NCBI GenBank assembly: GCA_030152125.1 | Contig: JASLIR010000330.1 | Coordinates: 1 to 6,528, forward strand | DNA: 6,528 nt | Direction: 5' to 3' | From: Alkanindiges sp. | Lineage (GTDB): Bacteria > Pseudomonadota > Gammaproteobacteria > Pseudomonadales > Moraxellaceae | Part shown: in pieces, positions 1-6,185 of the stretch | Layout of the letters: each line of letters opens with the position of its first letter | Position numbering within the stretch: position 1 is the first letter of the stretch | Position numbers and translations under genes: made by a program | The notes under the pieces: model-generated | Seen by the model: only the letters and a program-made list of their open reading frames with translations | Told to the model about the DNA's origin: nothing | Database searches by the model: none

Positions 1-672
1 CAGCCGGAAACCTGCAGCGGTTGCCAGTTTTATCACCTCATCCTCTGGTAAGTAGCCCGAATTTAAATCCAGCGGCGTGCCTGCAGCAGCACGGTGATCC
101 TCCACGCCCAGAATACCACCCGGTTTTAGTACATCATGCAATGCCTTAAAGTAGGTTGCAGCATTGCCAGCCTTCACCCAGTTATGCACATTGCGGAATG
201 TCAGCACAATATCTGCCGATGCAGGCAGGCCAAACACCGGGGCACTGGCATCAAACTCCACAATTTTTGCTGCGCCATAATGCTGGGCATCAGCACTAAA
301 TTTTTCGCGTAGTTTGCTGTTGCCAGCCTGCTTTTCAGGGGTGGTACCCTGTGGCGTGGCCGCCGTGTACACGCCCTGCTGCTTTAACAGCGGTGCAAGA
401 ATTTCACTATACCAGCCGCTACCGGGTGTAATTTCGATAACACGGGCATCAGGGCGCAACTGCAAAAAAGCCAGTGTTTCTGCCGGATGGCGATAAGCGT
501 CACGTAGCCTGTTTTGTGGGTTACGCCAGTCACCCGCCACTGCCTGTGTAATAGCTGGTGATACCTTGATATGTGCTGCATCGTTCTGTGCAGTAATGGC
601 TTGTGGATTATCCGCTGCCCATGCCAGCGACGCTGTAACTAACATCAATAGACCAGAAGCATAGCTTTTCAT
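1..672 (-). CDS. Exported class I SAM-dependent methyltransferase-like protein (3' end outside window)
   Basis: Reading leftward from the ATG at 670-672, the frame stays open for 224 codons to the window edge, so the C-terminus is missing. Residues 1-20 look like a Sec signal peptide: a Lys near the start, a hydrophobic core (GLLMLVTASLAW) and a small-residue A-W-A-A end. The rest resembles the predicted methyltransferases of COG4798. Seen in sequence: a SAM-binding motif I-like glycine loop, VIEITPGSGWYSEIL, at 78-92; a motif II/III-like stretch, ADIVLTFRNVHNW, at 153-165; and LKPGGILGVEDHR at 182-194, typical of the post-motif strand of class I methyltransferases. The segment GYLPEDEVIKLATAAGF at 207-223 is also typical of this group. 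GAGGAAA at 677-683 is a suitable ribosome binding site and supports this start. The substrate is unknown. A SAM-dependent enzyme in the periplasm is puzzling because SAM is cytoplasmic, so the protein may do something else or the leader may stay as an anchor. Family call is fairly sure; activity is not. Confidence 0.86.
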   Translation of the reverse strand, partial: MKSYASGLLMLVTASLAWAADNPQAITAQNDAAHIKVSPAITQAVAGDWRNPQNRLRDAYRHPAETLAFLQLRPDARVIEITPGSGWYSEILAPLLKQQGVYTAATPQGTTPEKQAGNSKLREKFSADAQHYGAAKIVEFDASAPVFGLPASADIVLTFRNVHNWVKAGNAATYFKALHDVLKPGGILGVEDHRAAAGTPLDLNSGYLPEDEVIKLATAAGFRL

Positions 673-867
673 AGGGTTTCCTCGGGTTATATACCTGACG
701 GGCAGGGGTAGGCGCTTAACAACAAAATACTACCCTAAATTCTTGGCACGACCTCCATAACGGCTTATCTCATTTTTTATTGAGCTTTTTAATGAGGCTG
801 GATTAGCCCTTCAATATACATGCTCCCCTAAGCCCCGCTTTTATGGCGCAAAATATCAAGTAACTTG

Positions 868-895
868 GCAGCATCCGTCAAGCAGCAGCATCCGT
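868..895 (+). promoter_or_regulatory. Putative operator: 11-bp perfect direct repeat (AraC-type)
   Basis: GCAGCATCCGT occurs at 868-878 and again at 885-895, start-to-start spacing 17 bp, ending 45 bp before the hydrolase ATG. Tandem same-orientation half-sites about two helical turns apart are how AraC-family activators usually bind. An AraC-family gene lies at the other end of this operon. No sequenced site for this regulator is known to me, so the pairing of regulator and site is inference. Confidence 0.45.
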
Positions 896-905
896 ACTCC
901 TTGAA

Positions 906-911
906 TATATG
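906..911 (+). promoter_or_regulatory. Candidate -10 element of the hydrolase-SDR-DUF2505 operon
   Basis: TATATG at 906-911 resembles a sigma70 -10 box. A 17-bp spacer would put the -35 position at 883-888 (CAGCAG), which is nothing like TTGACA and overlaps the proximal copy of the direct repeat. A missing -35 box with an activator half-site in its place is the class II layout of AraC-activated promoters. Transcription would start near 918, leaving a leader of about 20 nt. Other -10 choices (for example TTATCA just downstream) are possible. Confidence 0.3.
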
Positions 912-940
912 CTTATCAACCTTAAGACGGGAATTTAACC

Positions 941-1852
941 ATGAATGCAAAAGCAGCGAATCCTGTGCAGCCAGCCAATGTACAGTTTGCTTCAGGCGGC
1001 ATTCAATGCAGTGCGTATTTATACCGTCCAGCCGTTGCTGGGCTGTCTCCCATCATTGTGATGGCACATGGTTTGGGCGGTACCCGCAAAATGCGCCTGA
1101 CCGCCTTTGCCGAGCGTTTTGTGGCAGAAGGTTATGCCTGTCTGGTATTTGATTATCGTCATTTTGGTGATAGCGAAGGTGAACCACGTCAGCTACTGGA
1201 TATCCAGCGTCAGCTTGCAGACTGGAAAGCCGCCATAGTCTATGCACGTAGCCTGCCGGGTATTGACCCGGGCCGCGTCATCCTGTGGGGTTCGTCTTTT
1301 TCCGGTGGCCATGTACTGGCAACGGCAGCTTCCGAGCCGGAACTGGCGGCGGTCATTTCGCAATGCCCGTTTACCGATGGCCTGGCTTCCAGTCTGGTGA
1401 TGAACCCAGTGACCTCCGTCAAGCTGACTGCCTTGGCTATCCGTGACCGCATTGGAGCCACACTGGGCGGTCAACCAGTGATGGTGCCATTGTCCGCAAA
1501 CCCCGGTGAAACAGCCTTGATGAATGCGCCTGATGCCTATTCGGGTTTATCCGCACTGACCCGGTATGACCCGGACTATAAGAACTATGTGGCCGCCCGT
1601 TTTGCCCTGGATATTATTCGTTATTATCCCGGCCGTAACACACCAAAAATCAAGGCACCCGTGCTGTTCTGCGTCTGTAATACTGACTCGGTTGCCCCTG
1701 CAAAAGCTACTTTAAGCCACGCCAAACGCACCCCGCGCAAGGAAATTAAGCGCTATGACTATGGCCATTTCGATATTTATATCGGTGATGCATTTGAGCA
1801 TGTGGTACAGGACCAGATTAATTTTCTCAAACGTACAGTTCCAGTTTATTAA
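941..1852 (+). CDS. Alpha/beta hydrolase (cytoplasmic esterase/lipase-like)
   Basis: This 303-residue protein has the full alpha/beta-hydrolase pattern. The oxyanion-hole loop is HGLGG at 43-47. A conserved strand and loop, VFDYRHFGDSEGEPRQ, lies at 69-84. The nucleophile elbow WGSSFSGG at 116-123 places the catalytic Ser at 119, in the GxSxSGG variant rather than strict GxSxG. The acid is probably Asp249 (CNTDSVAP) and the base His276 (YGHFDIY). The region 145-220 between core strands is a helical cap that should set substrate choice. There is no signal peptide, so it is cytoplasmic. Family relatives hydrolyse carboxylic esters; the real substrate cannot be read from sequence. It is first in a three-gene operon, 27 nt ahead of the SDR. 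The ATG at 941 is preceded only by a weak purine-rich stretch (AAGACGGGAA, 923-932), so initiation may be modest. It resembles LipR-type hydrolases found beside VirS-like regulators. Confidence 0.9.
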   Translation: MNAKAANPVQPANVQFASGGIQCSAYLYRPAVAGLSPIIVMAHGLGGTRKMRLTAFAERFVAEGYACLVFDYRHFGDSEGEPRQLLDIQRQLADWKAAIVYARSLPGIDPGRVILWGSSFSGGHVLATAASEPELAAVISQCPFTDGLASSLVMNPVTSVKLTALAIRDRIGATLGGQPVMVPLSANPGETALMNAPDAYSGLSALTRYDPDYKNYVAARFALDIIRYYPGRNTPKIKAPVLFCVCNTDSVAPAKATLSHAKRTPRKEIKRYDYGHFDIYIGDAFEHVVQDQINFLKRTVPVY

Positions 1853-1879
1853 TTTGCGCACCTTAGAGGAAAACACGCC

Positions 1880-2719
1880 ATGAAAAAATATGAACTGAAA
1901 GACCGGGTAATTGTGATTACAGGTTCCACCGGTGGGCTGGGGCAAGCCGCTGCTCAGGCATTGCATGACAAAGGCGCAAAGCTGGCATTGCTGGATCTTG
2001 ATCTGAACAGCGTACAAGCACAGGCCAGGGCCTTTGGTCGGGCTGATAAGGCTGCAGGCTGGGTAGCCGATGTGTGCTCACTGGAAAGCCTGGAAACTGC
2101 ACTAGCCCATGTGGCACAGCATTTTGGCAGGATTGATGTGGTCATCGCAGGCGCAGGGGTTGGAACAGCAGATGCGCTGGAGCTGATTGATCCCAAAGCT
2201 TTTGAGCGCACCATCGACATTAATCTGGTTGGCGTATTTAGGACTTTCCGTGCCGCATTGCCCTATGTTAAATCAACACAGGGCTATCTGCTGGCGGTTT
2301 CTTCCATGGCCGCTTTTGTGCATGGTCCTTTAAATGGGCACTATGCAGCCAGCAAGGCGGGTGTATGGGCAATGTGTGACAGTTTACGCCTGGAAGTAAA
2401 ACATCATGGCATTCAAGTAGGCACCCTGCATCCCACCTTTTTTCAGACGCCCATGATGGATGCGGTGAAAGCTGATCCTGTTGCAAGTATGGTGTGGAAC
2501 GGGAATACTGGCATCTGGAAATACGTGCCTATTGAAGAGGTTATTGCTGGACTGGTTGATGGTATTCAGCAGCGTAGGGATATAATAGTGGTACCGCGCA
2601 ACAATACACTGGTTGCGCGGGCACCCGGTCTCATGCGTACACTCATCGAACGGGTAGGCTTCCAAAAAGAAAGACTGATCAGAACCATGCAGCTTGCGGA
2701 AAAGCAGCACCGCTCATAA
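1880..2719 (+). CDS. Classical short-chain dehydrogenase/reductase (SDR), NAD(P)-dependent
   Basis: The 279-residue protein is a standard classical SDR with a C-terminal extension. Seen: the cofactor loop TGSTGGLG at 14-21; an acidic residue after the second strand (Asp39 in LLDLD), which usually favours NAD(H) over NADP(H); Asp64 in VADV, which contacts the adenine; IAGAGVG at 89-95 replacing the usual NNAG; Asn115; and the catalytic Ser142, Tyr155 and Lys159 (YAASK). The active site is therefore complete, and oxidation of an alcohol or reduction of a carbonyl is expected. Residues 240-279 (VPRNNTLVARAPGL and following) form an amphipathic tail that may help bind a hydrophobic substrate or the membrane, as in SadH-like SDRs; that is inference. 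AGAGGAAA at 1865-1872 is a good ribosome binding site for this ATG. It sits 27 nt after the hydrolase and 26 nt before the DUF2505-like gene, consistent with one transcript. Confidence 0.93.
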   Translation: MKKYELKDRVIVITGSTGGLGQAAAQALHDKGAKLALLDLDLNSVQAQARAFGRADKAAGWVADVCSLESLETALAHVAQHFGRIDVVIAGAGVGTADALELIDPKAFERTIDINLVGVFRTFRAALPYVKSTQGYLLAVSSMAAFVHGPLNGHYAASKAGVWAMCDSLRLEVKHHGIQVGTLHPTFFQTPMMDAVKADPVASMVWNGNTGIWKYVPIEEVIAGLVDGIQQRRDIIVVPRNNTLVARAPGLMRTLIERVGFQKERLIRTMQLAEKQHRS

Positions 2720-2745
2720 CATTTGGCACTTAAGGTATTATATTT

Positions 2746-3243
2746 ATGGCTCATCATTTTACGGTAAAACAGGTATTAATGCCGGGAACGCTGCAACAGG
2801 CGCGCATTGCATTATCCAACCCGGAGTTCCATCTGGCGGTGTGCCATAAGGTACCCAGCGAAAACCTGCAGGTTCTTTCCTCCACTTTAAATGGCTCGCA
2901 ATATGTGCTGAAGCGTACGCATAATCTGGATGTGAATATTCCAGAGATTGCTAAAAAGCTGCTGAATGGGGCATTCAAGTTAAACCGTCAGGATGAATGG
3001 GATATCAACAGTCTGCAGTGCCAGTCCAGTTTTAGCATGAACATGCCCAGCAGTTTCCGTAATTTCACCCGCCTGACTGAGGAAGATGGCAACCTGGTGA
3101 TTAGCGTTGACTGGGAGGTAAAAGTCACTGTGCCATTAATAGGTGGCATACTGGCGCGCCATGCCGAATCTGAAATCCGCCGTTTTAGTGATATTGAACT
3201 GCAGGTGGTACGGGATGAAATTCAAAACGGCGCTTATGTATAG
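2746..3243 (+). CDS. DUF2505-like protein (SRPBCC/START-type fold suspected)
   Basis: This 165-residue protein closes the operon. Its pattern matches my memory of the DUF2505 family: a short N-terminal strand (HHFTVKQVL, 3-11), a helix starting near a conserved position (GTLQQARIALSNPEF, 14-28), alternating strands, and a C-terminal strand-plus-helix block, WEVKVTVPLIGGILARHAESEIRRF within 123-147, with the PLIGG turn at 130-134. The length fits that family (about 160). DUF2505 proteins are thought to have an SRPBCC-like fold with a hydrophobic pocket, but no function is established. There is no signal peptide or membrane helix. AAGG at 2732-2735 lies 10 nt before the ATG and supports the start. 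Binding or presenting a hydrophobic product of the two upstream enzymes is a guess from context. A different SRPBCC family is the main alternative. Confidence 0.72.
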   Translation: MAHHFTVKQVLMPGTLQQARIALSNPEFHLAVCHKVPSENLQVLSSTLNGSQYVLKRTHNLDVNIPEIAKKLLNGAFKLNRQDEWDINSLQCQSSFSMNMPSSFRNFTRLTEEDGNLVISVDWEVKVTVPLIGGILARHAESEIRRFSDIELQVVRDEIQNGAYV

Positions 3244-3266
3244 GCTACCGTATCTGGAAGATAGGG

Positions 3267-3294
3267 CATCCCCTGACTATTGTGGCAGGGGATG
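3267..3294. terminator. Hairpin between convergent genes, possible bidirectional terminator
   Basis: CATCCCCTG at 3267-3275 and CAGGGGATG at 3286-3294 form a perfect 9-bp GC-rich stem with a 10-nt loop, 23 nt after the operon stop codon. The AraC-family gene converges from the other side and ends at 3350. There is no T-tract on either flank, so it is not a textbook intrinsic terminator. It could be a weak terminator or an RNA 3'-end stabiliser. A smaller imperfect hairpin (TATCT-GGA-AGATA core, 3248-3266) lies directly upstream. Confidence 0.5.
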
Positions 3295-3349
3295 GTCAAA
3301 AGCCAGTGTGAGACGAATAATCATTTAAAGGGTTGATCAGTTATATTCT

Positions 3350-4369
3350 CTATATAGCCTTTTTAAGCTGTAACGCCCGTTCCTGTTGGGGTGTATTGCC
3401 TGTCCACTCCTTATAGGCACGTGTAAACGCACTATGCTCGGAATAGCCCAGCATTAAGGCAATGTCGACAATTTGCAGCTGGGAGTCCAGCAAGTAGGAT
3501 CGCGCCAGCTCATGCCGTACCATATTTAATTCGCGCCGAAAGCTGCTTCCTGCCTCGGTCAGGCGCCGCTGCAAGGTCCGGCGGGAGCAACACAGCAAGT
3601 CTGCCAGCTGTGCAATATCAGGTTCACCCTGGCGTAATAAAGCGGCAATATGTTTTCGGGCCTGCTCAACAATTTCTTCTACCTGAGGCAACTTGGCCAG
3701 CAACTGATCGGCATGGTTATCCAGTACTGCAATCAGGGCAGGATCAGGGCTTTTGAGCGGCAAGGCCAGCATGTCTACCGCAAAACGCAACAGCGGCTTA
3801 GCCTGCCCAAATAGAACCGGACAAGCAAAATAATCCTCGTAGGGCTGAATATCCGCAGGCGGCTCATGTGTAAAATGGACTGCCTGCAGTAAGGTGGTAC
3901 CACGAATCAGGCTGCGGCAGAATTGCACCATCACGGTCCGGCCGGTTTCATCCACCAGCGCACCCGTCTGATAGTCCTGGGTATCCCAGGTTAGTTCCAC
4001 GTATTCTGTGCCAATCTCAATCATTGCTGGCACCACATCAAATATCAGGCGCTGATAGCGCTCAAAACGCTGCATGACAGCGCCAAAATTGTCACACGCC
4101 AGAAGCAAAGAACCTAAAATTCCCAGATGCCGGGCGGTAATGGTTTGCCCTACATGCAAACTGATGAGTGGGTCATTCAAATGCTGTTTTGCGGTTTCTA
4201 ACAGGCTTTCCCAATGTTCTACTGCAACACCACCCAGCCCATGTACATCGGGCACAGGCCATGGCTCGCCCAGCACGCTTTCGGGGCTATATCCCTGTGC
4301 TTCCAGATACTCAAATAGCAGTTGTACATAAGTTTCCGGAATCATTTTGCGGTGTAATGGTTTGCCCAC
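3350..4369 (-). CDS. AraC-family transcriptional regulator (VirS/OruR-like, arabinose-binding-type N-terminal domain)
   Basis: The 339-residue protein has a long N-terminal effector domain (about 20-205) of the kind annotated as an AraC arabinose-binding/dimerisation domain. Hallmarks are LISLHVGQTITARHLGILGSLLLACDNFGAVMQRFERYQRL within 68-108 and a PADIQPYEDYFACPVLFGQ-type block at 171-189. The AraC DNA-binding domain follows at about 235-335. Its first HTH is at 252-274 (IAQLADLLCCSRRTLQRRLTEAG). The second is at 300-327 (IVDIALMLGYSEHSAFTRAYKEW, then the conserved NTP). It should be a cytoplasmic, ligand-responsive, DNA-binding activator. The ligand is unknown; relatives such as VirS sit beside lipid or alcohol oxidation genes. 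I chose the GTG at 4367-4369 because AAGGGA (4378-4383) lies 8 nt upstream. The ATG at codon 9 (4343-4345) has no such site. It converges on the hydrolase-SDR-DUF2505 operon, its likeliest target. Confidence 0.93.
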   Translation of the reverse strand: MGKPLHRKMIPETYVQLLFEYLEAQGYSPESVLGEPWPVPDVHGLGGVAVEHWESLLETAKQHLNDPLISLHVGQTITARHLGILGSLLLACDNFGAVMQRFERYQRLIFDVVPAMIEIGTEYVELTWDTQDYQTGALVDETGRTVMVQFCRSLIRGTTLLQAVHFTHEPPADIQPYEDYFACPVLFGQAKPLLRFAVDMLALPLKSPDPALIAVLDNHADQLLAKLPQVEEIVEQARKHIAALLRQGEPDIAQLADLLCCSRRTLQRRLTEAGSSFRRELNMVRHELARSYLLDSQLQIVDIALMLGYSEHSAFTRAYKEWTGNTPQQERALQLKKAI

Positions 4370-4377
4370 GCCGCTAA

Positions 4378-4383
4378 TCCCTT
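4378..4383 (-). promoter_or_regulatory. Ribosome binding site deciding the GTG start of the AraC-family gene
   Basis: On the minus strand this reads AAGGGA, 8 nt before the GTG at 4369. The next in-frame ATG, eight codons downstream, has no purine-rich sequence at the right distance, so the GTG is preferred. Confidence 0.65.
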
Positions 4384-4401
4384 AAAAAGCTGTTGGCGCA
4401 A

Positions 4402-4431
4402 AGTATCAAACAGGAAGCTCAAAGCTGTCAA
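4402..4431 (-). promoter_or_regulatory. Near-consensus sigma70 promoter of the AraC-family gene
   Basis: On the minus strand, a perfect -35 TTGACA (4426-4431) is followed after 18 bp by GATACT (4402-4407), which matches the -10 consensus at four of six positions including the key A and T. The predicted start near 4395 gives a leader of roughly 25 nt that contains the ribosome binding site. The -35 box abuts the flank of the terminator-like repeat at 4431-4482. The spacer contains AGCTT twice, 7 bp apart, but I do not claim an operator. Confidence 0.65.
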
Positions 4432-4482
4432 GCCAGGAAAAAAGCCTAAGCCGTCAGGGTTTAAGCCTTTTTCAGGTATATG
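4431..4482 (-). repeat. Terminator-like intergenic repeat, copy 1 (left of EAL gene)
   Basis: This ~52-bp segment is closely similar to 6179-6232 in the same orientation. Both read, on the plus strand, AGCCA, two bases, an A-tract, GCCTAARCCGT, a short loop, GTTTAAGCC, a T-tract, two bases, then AGGTATATG. Similarity extends beyond the stem into the loop and both flanks, so it is more than two convergently similar terminators. The match is clear by eye; whether it is a genome-wide family cannot be told here. Confidence 0.7.
4438..4472 (-). terminator. Intrinsic terminator-like hairpin downstream of the EAL gene
   Basis: Arm 4438-4452 (A6, then GCCTAAGCC) pairs with arm 4458-4472 (GGTTTAAGCC, then T5) around a 5-nt loop. 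On the minus strand the stem has one C-A mismatch and two G-U wobbles, and it ends in a run of U. It lies 113 nt past the EAL stop and just before the AraC-gene promoter, so it would end EAL transcription and insulate the regulator. The distance from the EAL gene is longer than usual. Confidence 0.65.
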
Positions 4483-4495
4483 CTGGAGATAGCGG

Positions 4496-4556
4496 ACATC
4501 AAAATTAAAAATAAAATATTGATATTAAATGATTTTAAGGTAAAAAAATTGGCCTG
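4496..4556. other. AT-rich segment between EAL gene and its terminator
   Basis: About 60 bases are almost entirely A and T, including the inverted repeat AATAT-TG-ATATT near 4517-4528. It lies in the 3' region of the EAL transcript. I see no gene or promoter with confidence; it may be a nuclease- or H-NS-sensitive spacer, which is speculation. Confidence 0.35.
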
Positions 4557-4585
4557 ATTTTGGTTGTGTAGGGCATAGCAGCAGA

Positions 4586-5992
4586 TTAGCCCATAAACGG
4601 TTCCTGGGAAATGACCTCAGCATCGCTCATCATTGGGGGCGGCATTTTCGAGCTGAGTAAAAAGGCATTAAAATCCTGAATGCTTAAAGGACGGCTTAGC
4701 AAATAACCCTGTATGGAATAACTGCCTATTCTTTGTAGAAACTGGCGTTGTTCCTCCGTTTCGACTCCTTCTGCAATCACTTCCAGTTCCATGTGCTGCG
4801 CCAGCGACACAACGGTACGTACGATGGCTTCATCCTGTGAGCTGGATAACATCTCGCGGACAAAGGACTGATCAACCTTGAGCTGGTCAAGCGGGAGTTT
4901 TTTCAGATAAGTCAGTGAGGAATATCCCGTTCCAAAATCATCCAGGGAAATACGGATTCCTGCTGCCTTGAGCGCGGTCATTTTGCTGATAATATCATCG
5001 ACATCATTCACCAGCATGCTTTCTGTCAGTTCAAATTTTAGTAAGGAGGGGCAGGCACCGGAACGCTGCAGCACGGATAGAACCTGTGCCACATAATCTT
5101 TCTGTTTGAATTCCTGCGCACTAACATTAATGGATAGGGAAAGTTTTGCCGTCTCGGGCTGTTGTGCCCACTTGACCAGTTGGGCACATGCCGTACCCAG
5201 CACCCAATGCCCAAGGGGGAGAATCATGCCGATTTGCTCGGCCAGGGGAATAAAGTTATCCGGGGAAATGGTTCCCCTGGTCGGATGATGCCAGCGAATC
5301 AATGCCTCGGCACCACTGATTTGTCCTGCCTCATCCGATTGTGGCTGGTAATACAGGGTAAACTGATTGTGGGAGATTGCCTTGCCAAGCTCTACCTCCA
5401 TCGCACTGGATTTGGCAGCATTGGATTGCATGACATAAAAAATGGCATAGATCAGGCTTAAGGCAAGAATGTTATTGGCCCAGGCTCCAAACACCCGCTC
5501 ATCGCTACTGATTGCATAAGGCGTGATGATGCCCCACTGGCTACTGGCAAAGAAAATATAGGTTACAAAACAGACTAATGGAAAACCATAGGACAATACA
5601 TAATGCTCGTCCTTAAAGCCAATAAAGCAGCCTATGCCTATCAATAAAAAGAACACATGCACCGTTCTGGGCGTATGCGCCAGCGGTACATCATAGATAA
5701 TGCTCAATATACAAAATACGATAAAGAGCACGATCGCCAAACCTGTCAATGCCGCGCGTATCTTATCCTTTTTCACCAGAATGAAAGATACAATACCTGC
5801 AGTAATCAGCAGAAGCCTGATAGCAGACAGCCCCCACTGCGCATTGATAATGTTGTAAATGCCCCATGGAATATTCACGCAGACCAGCATAAAACAAGTC
5901 ACGTACAACATGCGATGCAGACGAAATTTGCGGTTCAAATCTTGACCCATCAGATTCAACAAACCTGTAGTACGCCTATCCGTTGGCTGCAT
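4586..5992 (-). CDS. Membrane-anchored EAL-domain cyclic-di-GMP phosphodiesterase
   Basis: The 468-residue protein has a hydrophobic N-terminal half and a cytoplasmic EAL domain. I count about six membrane helices, near 28-50, 57-74, 80-100, 110-126, 131-150 and 168-188, matching no named sensor domain I recognise. The EAL domain spans about 203-445. Metal and catalytic residues are all present with spacing matching RocR: Glu229 (EALIRW), Asn289, Glu321 and Glu324 (ELTES), Asp351-Asp352 (DDFGTGYSSL, intact loop 6), Lys372, Glu408 (EGVET) and Gln428 (QGY). It should therefore hydrolyse c-di-GMP to pGpG. There is no GGDEF domain and only a ~15-residue linker from the last helix, so signals must come through the membrane part. 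The ATG at 5990-5992 has AAAGGA (6001-6006) 8 nt upstream. It appears monocistronic, bounded by hairpins at 4438-4472 and 6186-6222. Lowering c-di-GMP would favour motility over biofilm. Confidence 0.95.
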   Translation of the reverse strand: MQPTDRRTTGLLNLMGQDLNRKFRLHRMLYVTCFMLVCVNIPWGIYNIINAQWGLSAIRLLLITAGIVSFILVKKDKIRAALTGLAIVLFIVFCILSIIYDVPLAHTPRTVHVFFLLIGIGCFIGFKDEHYVLSYGFPLVCFVTYIFFASSQWGIITPYAISSDERVFGAWANNILALSLIYAIFYVMQSNAAKSSAMEVELGKAISHNQFTLYYQPQSDEAGQISGAEALIRWHHPTRGTISPDNFIPLAEQIGMILPLGHWVLGTACAQLVKWAQQPETAKLSLSINVSAQEFKQKDYVAQVLSVLQRSGACPSLLKFELTESMLVNDVDDIISKMTALKAAGIRISLDDFGTGYSSLTYLKKLPLDQLKVDQSFVREMLSSSQDEAIVRTVVSLAQHMELEVIAEGVETEEQRQFLQRIGSYSIQGYLLSRPLSIQDFNAFLLSSKMPPPMMSDAEVISQEPFMG

Positions 5993-6185
5993 TTCTTCAA
6001 TCCTTTATCTCATCAATGACATACATTTCATTCTTTAAATCGATACTGTAGATCGCTGCTTTGTTATAACTAAAAAATGACGCTTGATTTGTATCCAGTA
6101 GTCCCGGATGAGTTCTTTCTTTTTATCACATTGATTCGATACAGTCCATTTTCAATAATCACGCCAGTACAGGATAGCAGCCAAC
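5993..6185. other. Upstream region of the EAL gene
   Basis: This 193-nt stretch should hold the EAL promoter. On the minus strand a possible -10 (TTATAA or TATAAC, around 6063-6068) lies about 70 nt before the ATG, but no good -35 box goes with it, so I do not call a promoter. Apart from the ribosome binding site at 6001-6006, no other element is convincing. A 60-codon frame runs leftward through part of it and across the terminator hairpin; I judge it non-coding. Confidence 0.4.

Larger units (their letters stand above)
673..940. other. Divergent intergenic region (methyltransferase / hydrolase operon)
   Basis: These 268 bases separate two divergently transcribed genes and should hold both promoters. 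The right third carries the 11-bp direct repeat and putative -10 element listed separately. The middle has a 6-bp inverted repeat, CTCATT (769-774) with AATGAG (791-796), around a T-rich 16-nt loop. It is too weak for me to call a terminator. I found no convincing sigma70 promoter for the methyltransferase gene; ATACTA at 727-732 (TAGTAT on the minus strand) is only a poor -10 candidate. No small gene with a ribosome binding site is visible. Confidence 0.6.

Noticed and set aside
769..796. CTCATT/AATGAG inverted repeat with T-rich loop as a terminator
   Set aside because: Only 6 bp with a 16-nt loop, AT-rich, and between divergent promoters where no transcript needs to end.
865..1152. 95-codon plus-strand open frame overlapping the start of the hydrolase
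   Set aside because: It is out of frame with the clearly real alpha/beta hydrolase, overlaps the direct-repeat operator, and is rich in Cys, Arg and Ser as expected of a shadow frame.
3143..3328. 61-codon plus-strand open frame across the end of the DUF2505-like gene
   Set aside because: It overlaps the DUF2505-like coding frame and reads through the intergenic hairpin; no ribosome binding site or domain.
5657..6019. 120-codon plus-strand open frame opposite the EAL gene N-terminus
   Set aside because: It is antisense to conserved membrane helices of the EAL protein. Its Gln- and His-rich translation is typical of the complement of hydrophobic codons.
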